Part shown: positions 52,255 through 61,195 of the stretch, piece by piece | How the letters are laid out: every line of letters begins with the position of its first letter | How positions within the stretch are numbered: the first letter of the stretch is position 1 | Assembly: GCF_015704895.1 (NCBI RefSeq) | Contig: NZ_JADQWB010000010.1 | Span: forward strand, 62,001 to 126,000 | Source: Agrobacterium leguminum | Lineage (GTDB): Bacteria > Pseudomonadota > Alphaproteobacteria > Rhizobiales > Rhizobiaceae | DNA length: 64,000 nucleotides | Direction of reading: 5' to 3' | The notes under the pieces: generated by a model | What the model was told of the DNA's origin: nothing | Database searches by the model: none | The model's input: the letters and a program-made list of their open reading frames with translations, nothing else | Translations under genes and position numbers: made by a program

Positions 52255-52376
52255 TTCTTCTCCCCGCCGGGGAGAAGATGGCCCGAAGGGTCAGATGAGG
52301 GGGCTACGGAACAGACATGCGGAGAGCTTGCCCCCTCATCCCGCTGCCGCGACCTTCTCCCCGGCGGGGAGAAGAA
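52255..52376. repeat. Intergenic repeat with TTCTTCTCCCC ends (second copy)
   Basis: Same structure as 38948-39070 but inverted: end palindromes TTCTTCTCCCC...GGGGAGAAG, with GATGAGGGGGC and GCCCCCTCATC arms inside. It lies between the SRAP gene and the convergent GGDEF gene. Confidence 0.8.
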
Positions 52377-52425
52377 ACAAGCGGCACGCGCTCGATCCCA
52401 CGCAAGACTATCTTGTTCAGAAAAC

Positions 52426-53718
52426 TCAGCCGTTCCGCCCGATCTTCTGCAGGCCTTCCTGGATCATGATGTCGGAATAAACGCGATTGCGGCCATTCGC
52501 CTTGGCGAGATAGAGCAGCTGGTCCGCCGCATTCAGCTGGTTGTCGAAGGGTTCGCCCTTTTCGATCTCCACGACGCCGAGCGAAATCGTCAGGGCGAGG
52601 CTACTGCCGCTCAGCTGCCGGCCGTTCTTTTCCACCTGTCCGCGCAGCTCCTCGCAGAACTGATAGGCGGCGCGCGCATCCAGCCCGCGCAGAAACACGG
52701 CAAACTCCTCGCCGCCGAGGCGGGCGGGAATGTGGCGTTGCTCGCCGCACATGTCATGCAGCAGTTCTGCCAGCTTTTTCAGCGCCCTGTCGCCGGCATC
52801 GTGGCCCAGCGTGTCGTTGATCTTCTTGAAATGGTCGATGTCGAGAATGGCGACGGCGCCGCTCTCGTCGTTGCCATTGATGACATCCATCAGCGCCCGC
52901 GTGCGCTCGAAGAAGGAGCGGCGGTTCGGCAGGCCGGTAAGATGGTCGCGCTCGGCCAGTTCGCGCAGGCGTTTGAGCTGCTTCAACGTCTCGATATTGT
53001 TATCGATACGGCACTGCAATTCTTCCGGCACGAAGGGGCGGTAGACGAAATCAGAAGCGCCGGCCTTCAGGAAGCTTGCCGAAAGCAACCGGTCTGTGGA
53101 GGACGATATGCCGATCACCCGCAAATCTTCGGATGAGCGGCTGTCGCGGATGCGGCGCGTCAGCTCATAGCCGTCCATGTCGGGCATATGGTAGTCGGTG
53201 ATGACAAGCTGGATCGTCGGGTCCTGCGACAGAATTTCCAGCGCCTGCTTGCCCGAATGGGCCTCGCTGACCCTGAAATTTTGCCGCTCCAGAATTTCCA
53301 CAAGACCGGAACGGGCTGTGCGCACATCATCGACGACCAGAACGGAGAAGAGCTTGTTGCTCAAAATCCGCTGAACCGTTCTGACCACCGCATCGACGGT
53401 GCGATGGCCGTCCTTGACGATGTAATCGATGATCTTCTTTTCGGCGTAGCGCTTGCGCGCCTCCTCATCCACCGTGGCGGTGAAAACGATGGCCGGCACC
53501 TTGCGCTCGGATAGAAGTGCGAGAATTTCGCCCTTCGGCGCATCGGGCAGGTTAAGGCCCGTCAGCGCCAGCGTGAAATTATGAGCCTGTATGAGGGTAT
53601 CGGCCGCGGCCATGCTGTCGCAATGGACGACCTCGGCTTCCGTTTCTTCCGAAAGCCGCGTCTTCAGCAGCATGGAAAGAGCAACGGAATCTTCAATCAG
53701 AAGGATTTTATCCTGCAT
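52426..53718 (-). CDS. REC-REC-GGDEF diguanylate cyclase
   Basis: A 430-residue PleD-like protein that makes cyclic di-GMP. REC1 (residues 1-115) starts KILLIEDSVALS but has Gly where the phospho-acceptor Asp is expected (ALTGLNLPDAP). REC2 (about 125-245) is intact (VLVVDDVRTARS; VITDYHMPDMDGYELTRRIR). The GGDEF domain follows (DHLTGLPNRRSFFER; signature RLGGEEFAVFL), so catalysis should be active. There is an RxxD-like inhibitory site region at FCEELRG. ATG 53718 starts the receiver. The cognate kinase is unknown. Single gene. Confidence 0.93.
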   Translation of the reverse strand: MQDKILLIEDSVALSMLLKTRLSEETEAEVVHCDSMAAADTLIQAHNFTLALTGLNLPDAPKGEILALLSERKVPAIVFTATVDEEARKRYAEKKIIDYIVKDGHRTVDAVVRTVQRILSNKLFSVLVVDDVRTARSGLVEILERQNFRVSEAHSGKQALEILSQDPTIQLVITDYHMPDMDGYELTRRIRDSRSSEDLRVIGISSSTDRLLSASFLKAGASDFVYRPFVPEELQCRIDNNIETLKQLKRLRELAERDHLTGLPNRRSFFERTRALMDVINGNDESGAVAILDIDHFKKINDTLGHDAGDRALKKLAELLHDMCGEQRHIPARLGGEEFAVFLRGLDARAAYQFCEELRGQVEKNGRQLSGSSLALTISLGVVEIEKGEPFDNQLNAADQLLYLAKANGRNRVYSDIMIQEGLQKIGRNG

Positions 53719-54004
53719 GGCCGTCCCAAGCCCCCCTGGCCTGTCTTCACAATCTTCCCTCAACGCCGAATATTCGTCATCCGCGTGTCTGCGGATTCGA
53801 AAGCCGGCTTATGCATTGTTGTGGAAAAAAATGCGGAATAGAAAAGTTCTTTTGTATTCACTAATCTATACGTCGGTGTTCGTATAGCCTTCTTGTGGAA
53901 GGCGAGCTTTTTACTACACTTTCGTTGCAGCTTCGTTACAGAAGGCTGCCGATTTTATGAATGACTGACGCTCTGCAGTTTAGCGGCAATGCTTGAAACA
54001 AAAA
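53719..54004. other. Intergenic region, no gene seen
   Basis: It contains the promoter of the GGDEF gene, with an AT-rich tract at 53820-53900. No coding frame with a ribosome site was found. Confidence 0.4.
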
Positions 54005-54025
54005 CGGCGCCCGGAAAAGGCGCCG
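54005..54025 (-). terminator. Terminator of the 43-residue gene
   Basis: CGGCGCC and GGCGCCG arms with a 7-base loop; on the minus strand it continues TTTTTG. It lies about 80 bases after the stop of the small gene at 54107-54238. Confidence 0.75.
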
Positions 54026-54106
54026 CGTGATTGTCGATTTTCCGTTTGGAACCTTCCGTTTTCCAGGCAGTCCGCAAAATTCGAAAAATCAAAAAATCGA
54101 ATATTT

Positions 54107-54238
54107 TCAGGCGGTTTTGGCGGCGGGCTTGCGCTTCAGCATCAGGGCTGCGGCCGCAACGGCCTTCAGTCCCAGCGGGCGGTAGTGGCTGTTGAGGTCG
54201 GGCTTCGCCTGCGGCTGCGCCTTCGTCTCGTTCGTCAT
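54107..54238 (-). CDS. 43-residue small protein, hypothetical
   Basis: A 43-codon frame, MTNETKAQPQAKPDLNSHYRPLGLKAVAAAAL, ending in a basic KRKPAAKTA tail. GGAGAGAGAG lies upstream of the ATG and a good terminator follows, so it is probably a real gene that length filters miss. The pattern of a polar N-terminus followed by HYRPLGLKAVAAA looks like a short conserved rhizobial protein. Function unknown. Confidence 0.6.
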   Translation of the reverse strand: MTNETKAQPQAKPDLNSHYRPLGLKAVAAAALMLKRKPAAKTA

Positions 54239-54410
54239 TTCTCTCTCTCCACAATTCACGCCAATCGCCGTTGCGATGCGTGTGAGCCACTTCTTTCGCG
54301 GCTAATCTTGACGGATTCGAGGCGAAGAAAAACGAAGCCGGCTTTTCAGGCTGCGACATTTTGCGTCACATCCTGCGCCGGCTTGTGCGAGAAAAAATAA
54401 ACCTGCGGTT

Positions 54411-55286
54411 TTAAATGCCGCGATCGAGGCCGTTGCCGCCATTGGCGTCGTCATGCACGTCTTCCTCGATGGTCAGCGTACCGTAGCGGCGATGCCAGAG
54501 GCGGGCGCTGATGGGAATGAAGACGAGATAGGCGGCAACCGTCAGAACCAGAACTTCCCAGGTGAAGCTCATCAGCATCGCTACATAGAGCACGACGACG
54601 AGGATCATCGGCAGCACCAGATCGCGGCGAATGCGGCTGGTGCCCGATTTTCCCGACCAGACCGGCAGGCGGCTGATGAGGAGGTAACCGATCAGCACGG
54701 TATAGGCGGCGGCGACATAGGCGAAGGGCTTGTCCGGCTCGACACCGAGGAAACCGAGATAAACCGGCAGCAGCACCAGCATGGCGCCCATCGGGGCGGG
54801 AACGCCCACGAAGAACTCATTCTGCCAGGGCGCCTTCACCGGCCGCTCGATCATGACGTTGAAACGCGCCAGACGCAGGCCGGCGGCGATGACGTAAATG
54901 AGGGCGGCGATCCAGCCGATGGAGCGTGCCTGGTCGAGAAGGTAGGCATAGACCACCAGCGCAGGGGCGACACCGAAATTGACGATATCGGCCAGCGAAT
55001 CCATCTGCTCGCCGAATTTGGATGTCGCCTTCATCATGCGGGCGATCCGTCCGTCTATGCCGTCGAGGAAGGCGGCAAGCAGCACCATGCCGACGGCCAG
55101 CTCGAAGCGGCCCTCGATGGCGAGACGCACGCCGCTCAGGCCCGCACAGATGGCCAGAACGGTGATGAGATTGGGAACGACGAGGCGAAAGGGAATTTCC
55201 CTCAGCCGCGGTCCACGGCCGCTGTCGCTGCGGCCCTCGGGTTTGCCGTTCTGTTGCGGCTCGGCGATCGGCGTTTCCATGTGCAT
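54411..55286 (-). CDS. pssA: CDP-diacylglycerol-serine O-phosphatidyltransferase
   Basis: A 291-residue inner-membrane enzyme joining CDP-diacylglycerol and serine to give phosphatidylserine. It has eight or so hydrophobic helices. The CDP-alcohol phosphotransferase motif DGx2ARx8Gx3Dx3D is complete: DGIDGRIARMM, then G and the two Asp in GEQMDSLAD. The start at 55286 (MHMETPIAE) follows AGGA at 5 bases; 55280 is an alternative. It lies 16 bases after psd, and the two make phosphatidylethanolamine, the precursor of membrane lipids and of methylated phosphatidylcholine. Confidence 0.95.
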   Translation of the reverse strand: MHMETPIAEPQQNGKPEGRSDSGRGPRLREIPFRLVVPNLITVLAICAGLSGVRLAIEGRFELAVGMVLLAAFLDGIDGRIARMMKATSKFGEQMDSLADIVNFGVAPALVVYAYLLDQARSIGWIAALIYVIAAGLRLARFNVMIERPVKAPWQNEFFVGVPAPMGAMLVLLPVYLGFLGVEPDKPFAYVAAAYTVLIGYLLISRLPVWSGKSGTSRIRRDLVLPMILVVVLYVAMLMSFTWEVLVLTVAAYLVFIPISARLWHRRYGTLTIEEDVHDDANGGNGLDRGI

Positions 55287-55302
55287 GCCCTTCCTGTTTC
55301 CG

Positions 55303-56001
55303 TCAGCCGCGACGGCTGACGACCGGACCCTTGGCGGAGCCGAACTCGGCAAGCACGGTTTCACCGGCAATCGCCGTCTGGCCGACCGATACACGCGGCT
55401 CGAAACCTGCGGGAAGGAAGATATCGAGGCGCGAACCGAAACGGATAAGACCGAAACGCTCACCGGCATCGACTGGTTCATTCGGCTTTACCCAGCAGAC
55501 GATGCGGCGTGCAACCATGCCGGCGATCTGCACCACGCCGACCTTGCCGTGCGACGTCTCGATGACGAGGCCGTTGCGCTCATTGTCTTCGGAAGCCTTG
55601 TCCACTTCGGCATTGAGGAAGAGGCCGGGACGGTAGGCGACATTGACGATGCGGCCGCGCACCGGCGAACGGTTCACATGGCAGTTGAACACGTTCATGA
55701 ACACCGAGATGCGCACCAGCGGCTCCTTGCCGAGTTCCAGCTCCAGCGGCGGAACGACGCTCTGCACGGCGGAAACCTTGCCATCGGCCGGGCTGATGAT
55801 GAGGTCGTCATCCTGCGGCGTGACGCGCTCGGGATCGCGGAAGAAATAGGCGCACCAGGCCGTCAGCACCAGACCGACCCAGAACAGCGGTTCGGCGATC
55901 CAGCCGAGCACCAGCGATGCGACGAAGAAGGCCGCCACAAAGACATAACCTTCCTTGTGGATCGGTACGATGGTGTTGCGAATGGTGTCGAACAGATTCA
56001 T
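55303..56001 (-). CDS. psd: Phosphatidylserine decarboxylase
   Basis: A 232-residue short-type enzyme that decarboxylates phosphatidylserine to phosphatidylethanolamine. It autocleaves to make a pyruvoyl group from the serine in [13 protein letters not shown] (Gly-Ser, near residue 188). Other family elements: [16 protein letters not shown] (membrane segment), [16 protein letters not shown] and [15 protein letters not shown] (histidine). Co-operonic with pssA. Confidence 0.96.
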   Translation of the reverse strand: MNLFDTIRNTIVPIHKEGYVFVAAFFVASLVLGWIAEPLFWVGLVLTAWCAYFFRDPERVTPQDDDLIISPADGKVSAVQSVVPPLELELGKEPLVRISVFMNVFNCHVNRSPVRGRIVNVAYRPGLFLNAEVDKASEDNERNGLVIETSHGKVGVVQIAGMVARRIVCWVKPNEPVDAGERFGLIRFGSRLDIFLPAGFEPRVSVGQTAIAGETVLAEFGSAKGPVVSRRG

Positions 56002-56165
56002 GAGATTCCTTGCTCCGGTTTCCGTCTGTCGCGTCTATATGTGGTCGTGATACGACACGATCCAAACGGCAATGCGACAAATTTTGCCTAGCTGGTTACA
56101 GCCAAAAGGGCCGCCCGGCAATGGTGGGGTTCGCCCGTCGGCCCTGTTACCCCGGGGTACAGCCA

Positions 56166-58052
56166 TCAATGGGCGGGTTCCCCGCGGTCGATGACACCCA
56201 GATCGTCGGTTTCGCGCACATGGCGCAGCATTTCCTCCGCCCGGATCGCCTCGCGCTGGCGGCTCCACATCGAAGCGTAGAGGCCGTTCTGCCCCATCAG
56301 CGAGCTGTGCGTGCCGCGTTCGGCGATCTGCCCTTCCTTCAATACGATGATCTCATCCGCGCCGATGACGGTGGAAAGGCGGTGGGCGATGACCAGCGTG
56401 GTGCGGTTCTTCGAGACGATGTCAAGCGCGCTCTGGATTTCCTGTTCCGTATGCGTATCGAGCGCCGAAGTCGCCTCGTCGAGAATGAGGATCGGCGGCG
56501 CCTTGAGGATGGTGCGGGCAATCGCCACGCGCTGTTTTTCCCCGCCGGAAAGCTTCAGGCCGCGTTCGCCGACCATGGTGGCGTAACCCTCCGGCAGCTT
56601 GCCGATAAAGGCGCTGATCTGCGCCGCATCCGCCGCAGCCCTCAGTTCCTCGTCGGTGGCCGAGGGGCGGCCATAACGGATGTTATAGGCGAGCGTGTCG
56701 TTGAAGAGCACGGTATCCTGCGGCACCATGCCGATCACCGAGCGCAGGCTCTTCTGCGTCACATCGCGAATATCCTGCCCGTCGACGGTGACGGAGCCTT
56801 CCTGAATATCGTAGAAGCGATAAAGCAGCCGCGAGATCGTCGATTTTCCCGCACCCGAAGGGCCGACGATGGCCACCGTCTTGCCGGCCGGCACGTCGAA
56901 GGAAACGCCCTTCAGGATCGGTCTTTCGGGGTCATAGGCGAAATGCACGTCGCGGAAGGAGATCGCGCCCGGTCCGGCTGCGAGCGGCTTTGCCTCCGGC
57001 CTGTCGGTGACTTCCGCCTCCACCTCCAGAAGATCGAACATCTGCTCGATGTCGGTCAGGCCCTGGCGGATTTCGCGATAGACGAAACCGATGAAATTGA
57101 GCGGCACCGAAAGCTGCAGCAGCAACGCATTGACGAAGACGAAATCGCCGATGGTCTGTTCGCCGCGCTGCACGGCAAGCGCCGACATCACCATCATGAC
57201 GGTGGAGCCGATGCCGAAGATCACGCCCTGGCCGAAGTTCAGCCAGCCGAGCGAGGTCCAGATCGAAATCGCCGATTTTTCGTAACGCTCCATGGCGACG
57301 TCGAAACGCCGCGCCTCCATCTCCTCATTGCCGAAATATTTGACGGTTTCGAAATTGAGGAGCGAGTCGATCGCCTTGGTATTGGCGTCGGTATCGCTGT
57401 CGTTCATGGCGCGGCGAATGCCGATACGCCAGTTGCTGGCCCGCACGGTGAACCAGATATAGGCCCAGACCGTGATGACCGTGACGAGCACATAGGAAAA
57501 ACCGTAGGAGGCCCAGAAAATGATCGCCGTCAGCAGGAATTCGATGAAGGTCGGCGCGGTGTTGAGAATGGTGAAGCGGACAATGGTTTCGATGCCCTTG
57601 GTGCCGCGCTCGATGACCCGCGACAGCCCGCCGGTCTTGCGCTCCAGATGGAACCGCAAAGAAAGCCGGTGCATGTGCACGAAAGTCCTGTAGGCGAGCT
57701 GACGCACCGCATGCTGGCCGACGCTGGCGAAAAGCGAATCGCGAAGCTGGTTGAGCCCCACCTGGATCAGCCGCGTCAGATTATAGGCGATCACCAGCGC
57801 GACGGCGCCGAGCAGGAAGGCGGGAACAAGCCCGGCCATGTCCAGCCGGCCGTTCAGCGCATCGGTCGCCCATTTGAAGAAATAGGGAACGGAGATCAGC
57901 ACCAGCTTGGCGACGACCAGGTACACGGTGGCCCAGATTACCCGCATCTTCAGGTCCCACCGCCCCTCCGGCCACATATAGGGCCAGAGATTGATCAGCG
58001 TCTGGGTGGGATTGCTGGAATCCGCCGAAATGGTTTTTTTCTTCGTGGCCAT
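56166..58052 (-). CDS. ABC transporter, Atm1-type exporter
   Basis: A 628-residue half-transporter: an exporter membrane domain (six helices, residues about 40-335; NFETVKYFGNEEMEARRFD in the cytoplasmic coupling region is typical of Atm1/ABCB7) followed by an ATPase domain. Walker A GPSGAGKSTISRLLYRFYD, Q-loop VPQDTVLFNDTLAYNIRYG, signature LSGGEKQRVAIARTILK, Walker B ILILDEATSALD. Bacterial Atm1 exports glutathione-derived sulfur or metal conjugates and supports Fe-S and heavy-metal homeostasis. MATKK at 58052 fits GGAGCGA better than the ATG one codon earlier. Confidence 0.94.
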   Translation of the reverse strand: MATKKKTISADSSNPTQTLINLWPYMWPEGRWDLKMRVIWATVYLVVAKLVLISVPYFFKWATDALNGRLDMAGLVPAFLLGAVALVIAYNLTRLIQVGLNQLRDSLFASVGQHAVRQLAYRTFVHMHRLSLRFHLERKTGGLSRVIERGTKGIETIVRFTILNTAPTFIEFLLTAIIFWASYGFSYVLVTVITVWAYIWFTVRASNWRIGIRRAMNDSDTDANTKAIDSLLNFETVKYFGNEEMEARRFDVAMERYEKSAISIWTSLGWLNFGQGVIFGIGSTVMMVMSALAVQRGEQTIGDFVFVNALLLQLSVPLNFIGFVYREIRQGLTDIEQMFDLLEVEAEVTDRPEAKPLAAGPGAISFRDVHFAYDPERPILKGVSFDVPAGKTVAIVGPSGAGKSTISRLLYRFYDIQEGSVTVDGQDIRDVTQKSLRSVIGMVPQDTVLFNDTLAYNIRYGRPSATDEELRAAADAAQISAFIGKLPEGYATMVGERGLKLSGGEKQRVAIARTILKAPPILILDEATSALDTHTEQEIQSALDIVSKNRTTLVIAHRLSTVIGADEIIVLKEGQIAERGTHSSLMGQNGLYASMWSRQREAIRAEEMLRHVRETDDLGVIDRGEPAH

Positions 58053-58162
58053 CATTCGCTCCGGTCACTGCCGGAAGCCGACAGCAGGGCGGCGGCTTTG
58101 GTCAAGCCGCCGCGCGTGTCACAGATAGGGTCGTTGCGGGCTCACCGCAACGCTTCAAATGC

Positions 58163-60169
58163 TCAGGAGCCGCTCTTCAGCCGCTTGCGGTGAAGTTCTT
58201 CCGCATTCGGCAGCGCCTCTTTCGGCACGCCGAAAATCTGGCCGGGCTCGATCAGATCGGGGTTTTTGATCTGATCTTCGTTGGCAAGGTAGATCGTGGT
58301 GTAGCGCACGCCCTGACCGTAGACGCGACGGGAAATCTGCCACAGCGTATCGCCACGGCGGATGATGACGCTGTTCTGGCTCTCGGCCAGCGGCGCCTGC
58401 TCGAAGGTCTGCGGGCCGGCGGGCGCCTGTGGCGCGGGAGCAGCGGGTGCCGTGATGTGGAGTTCCGCCAACCGGCTTGCCAGCGAGGCAATACCCTTGC
58501 CGATTGCCGCCACATCGTTCGGCCATGCTTCAACCGATGTCAGCAACTGACGCGCCTTGGCGGTGATATCGCCGGCAAAAGCGGTGAAGGCGGGTTCGGT
58601 CGCGGCTGCGGTGCGGAATTCCGAAAGCGACTTGAGGCCGATAACGACGGCGGAGCGGCCGGCAATGGCCTGATCGAGCGCCGGCGTAGCCTGGTCCTTG
58701 TAGAGATTGGAAAGAATGCCGAAGGCCTTGGCGACATCGGTGCGCAGCTTTTCGAAAGCGGCGCGGTCGCTTGCCGTGCTCTGGTTTTCGGCCGGCGCTG
58801 CGGTCGTGGTCGCTGACGACGAAGCGGACGGCGTCTGCATGGCGACGGTTGCCTGGTCGGTCTGCGGCCGCTCGAAGGGAACGCGCACGCGCACCTTCGC
58901 GGTGCCGTCGGCATTCAGTTCCTCGACGGTGATGATGTGGCTGCCGACGCTAAGATCGACATCGCCTTCGACGACGAAATGGCCGGAGGCTTCCGTGATG
59001 CTCTTGCCGATTTCCCTGTCATCGACCAGCGCGCGCACCGTCGAACCGGCGGGCGCGGAACCCGCGACGAAAATCTTCGATCCCTCGAATTCGACGGCGG
59101 TGACCTGAACGCTCGAGGTGAGCGGGGCCGCGGCGGACGGAGCCGCAGTACCGGCGAGCGGTGCGGAAGCGGTGTTGGTGCTGGTTTCGGATGTTGCCGC
59201 AGGCTGCTGCGACGGCGCGGCTTGCGGCTGAAGCGCCGGAGGAGCCGCCTCCGGCATGGCCAGCACGCGGCTTGCCTTGCCGGGCTTGGAAACCATGGCC
59301 AGAAGCTCGCCCGTCTTGCCGTCAGGCACGGAAACCGTAGCCACTTCTTCGGATTGCGTCGCCTTGCCGCTGGCATCGGTCGAACGCAGCACCAGCTCGT
59401 GATCGCCCGGGGGAAGCGGATTGTCGAAAACGGCGGCGAAATCGCCGGTGCCGTCGATGGTCGTCTGGGCGACCACCTTGCCGTTGCTCAAGATTTCGAG
59501 CTTTGCGCCGGGCTGTGCCTTGCCGGCAATCACGGCCGAACCGTCCGGCTCGACGCGCAGTACGTCGAAAGTCGGCGTGGCGGCAGACGATTGTGCCGCA
59601 TCGGCGGGTGCTGCGGCCGGTTTTGCCGGTTCGGGCGCACCATCGTCGGTGCCAGCGAAAACGCCTGCCAGACGACGCACCTGTGCTGCCGCCGCCGCCG
59701 CATTGTCGGGCAGGCCGCGCAGGAACGCCGTGGTGCGTTCGGCGGCCGTGCGGGCGGTGGTGATGAGGCGCGACGTCGTTTCGTCGAGCGACTCGGGAAT
59801 TTCGATATTCGTCAGTTCCTTGAGCGAGGTCTCGACCTTCTTGCGCGCTGCCGCGAAATCGGCGTCGGAGGGAACCTTGCTATCGGCGAAAAGCGTCGTC
59901 AAATCCTTGATCGACTGGGTGGCGGAAGCCGCCCGCCGCCCGACCTTGTCGGCGATATTGGCGGTTTCCTCGGCCGCGTCGGAGAGAATGTCGCCCGCCT
60001 TGTCGGCGCCCATTTCAACGCTGTTCTTCACGGCGTTGCCGGCCTCGTTGATGGCGTCGCCGATCGGTTTGCCGTCGTTTGAAATCCGCGGCAGGACGAA
60101 AAAGATCATGAGCAGGGACGCAACGCCCAGCACGATCAGCGCCAGCAAACCGGCCTTATTGTTTTTCAT
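58163..60169 (-). CDS. LysM-domain envelope protein with Ig-like repeats
   Basis: A 668-residue protein. One N-terminal membrane anchor (AGLLALIVLGVASLLMIFFVLPRI) is followed by a long Ala/Glu-rich helical region (residues about 40-165). A beta-rich module near 205-300 (FDVLRVEPDGSAVIAGKAQPGAKLEILSNGKVVAQTTIDG, Big-like) and a second near 360-440 (VTAVEFEGSKIFVAGSAPAGSTVRALVDDREIG) come next, with a Pro/Ala/Ser-rich linker between them. The C-terminal LysM binds peptidoglycan (VIIRRGDTLWQISRRVYGQG ... PDLIEPGQIFGVP). Probably periplasmic, tethered at the inner membrane, bridging to the wall. Function unknown. Confidence 0.9.
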   Translation of the reverse strand: MKNNKAGLLALIVLGVASLLMIFFVLPRISNDGKPIGDAINEAGNAVKNSVEMGADKAGDILSDAAEETANIADKVGRRAASATQSIKDLTTLFADSKVPSDADFAAARKKVETSLKELTNIEIPESLDETTSRLITTARTAAERTTAFLRGLPDNAAAAAAQVRRLAGVFAGTDDGAPEPAKPAAAPADAAQSSAATPTFDVLRVEPDGSAVIAGKAQPGAKLEILSNGKVVAQTTIDGTGDFAAVFDNPLPPGDHELVLRSTDASGKATQSEEVATVSVPDGKTGELLAMVSKPGKASRVLAMPEAAPPALQPQAAPSQQPAATSETSTNTASAPLAGTAAPSAAAPLTSSVQVTAVEFEGSKIFVAGSAPAGSTVRALVDDREIGKSITEASGHFVVEGDVDLSVGSHIITVEELNADGTAKVRVRVPFERPQTDQATVAMQTPSASSSATTTAAPAENQSTASDRAAFEKLRTDVAKAFGILSNLYKDQATPALDQAIAGRSAVVIGLKSLSEFRTAAATEPAFTAFAGDITAKARQLLTSVEAWPNDVAAIGKGIASLASRLAELHITAPAAPAPQAPAGPQTFEQAPLAESQNSVIIRRGDTLWQISRRVYGQGVRYTTIYLANEDQIKNPDLIEPGQIFGVPKEALPNAEELHRKRLKSGS

Positions 60170-60325
60170 CCTGGAATCTCCGGGTATTTCAAGCTTTTCA
60201 CACGAGTTGAGATTGCTAGCGTCTTACCTTGCGCCAGACAAGCGGCGAGTGGCCAAAAGGCCATATTTGCAAGGGATTTCCCAAATTTTCTTGACGTGCC
60301 GCATCGCACATAGTTCCTTCCCTTC

Positions 60326-60946
60326 ATGACGGACAAAAATACAGCGATTCGATCCATCTGCGTTTATTGCGGCTCCCAGCCCGGACGTGATCCGGCCCAT
60401 ATGGAAGCGGGCCGCGCGCTTGGGAAATCCATTGCCGAAAACGGCATTCGCCTCGTCTATGGCGGCGGCACCAAGGGCATCATGGGCGCAGTTGCCAGCG
60501 GCGTTCTTTCCAATGGCGGCGAAGTGACCGGCATCATACCGGAATTTCTGGTCGATATGGAGGCGACGCGCCATTCTCTCGGACAATTGAACGAGCTTGT
60601 CATCACCAAGGACATGCATGAGCGCAAACATATGATGTTCGAGCGCTCCGATGCCTTCGTGACATTGCCGGGCGGTGTCGGCACGCTGGAGGAGATCGTC
60701 GAGATCATGACCTGGGCGCAGCTCGGCCGCCATGCCAAGCCGATGGTCTTCGCCAATATCAACGGTTTCTGGAACCCGATGCTGGAACTGGTGCAGCACA
60801 TGCGCGACCAGGGTTTCATCCACCGCGCGCATCTTCTCAACCCGCTCGTCATCGACGAGGTGAAGGATATCGTGCCCGCCATCATCGACCGGGCGCTGGC
60901 GCAGCAGAACCCGGAAGGCGATCCTTCGGTGATTTCCCGCCTCTAG
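60326..60946 (+). CDS. LOG-family phosphoribohydrolase (TIGR00730)
   Basis: A 206-residue Rossmann-fold enzyme. The LOG signature PGGVGTLEEIVEIMTWAQLG is complete, including the catalytic Glu and the Arg in HERKHMM. LOG enzymes release free bases from 5'-monophosphates, including active cytokinins from their riboside monophosphates in plants and some plant-associated bacteria. In this organism a role in cytokinin release is plausible but general nucleotide-salvage activity is equally possible. Confidence 0.92.
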   Translation: MTDKNTAIRSICVYCGSQPGRDPAHMEAGRALGKSIAENGIRLVYGGGTKGIMGAVASGVLSNGGEVTGIIPEFLVDMEATRHSLGQLNELVITKDMHERKHMMFERSDAFVTLPGGVGTLEEIVEIMTWAQLGRHAKPMVFANINGFWNPMLELVQHMRDQGFIHRAHLLNPLVIDEVKDIVPAIIDRALAQQNPEGDPSVISRL

Positions 60947-60947
60947 G

Positions 60948-60991
60948 CCGGGATGGCGAAAAGTTTAAGCGGTTTTCGCCTTAAATCCCGG
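60948..60991 (+). terminator. Candidate terminator after the LOG gene
   Basis: Nested arms CCGGGAT/ATCCCGG and GGCGAAAA/TTTTCGCC span 44 bases directly after the stop. No clear U-tract follows, so it may be a stability hairpin. Confidence 0.5.
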
Positions 60992-61195
60992 TCTGTTCAT
61001 CCTGATCGGCGTGACGATTGTTAACGGCCGCCTCACGGCTCGTTACAATTTTAAGTGTATATTAATACAGATTTAACGGCGGCATCGCTCCGCCCTCTCT
61101 TTTCATGGCCCCGCGACTGATCATGTGCCAGCCTCAATAAGGCGTTGGTGTCGCGGAATTCGTTTCGCCGCCATGAGAGTGGGTGTCATCGGGAA

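Noticed and set aside
38948..52376. TTCTTCTCCCC repeats as a CRISPR array
   Set aside because: Copies are single, about 13 kb apart and in opposite orientations, with no regular spacers or cas genes.
56010..58193. 727-residue open frame opposite the Atm1 exporter
   Set aside because: Composition (R, H, D-rich) is typical of antisense frames; the minus strand encodes a full ABC exporter.
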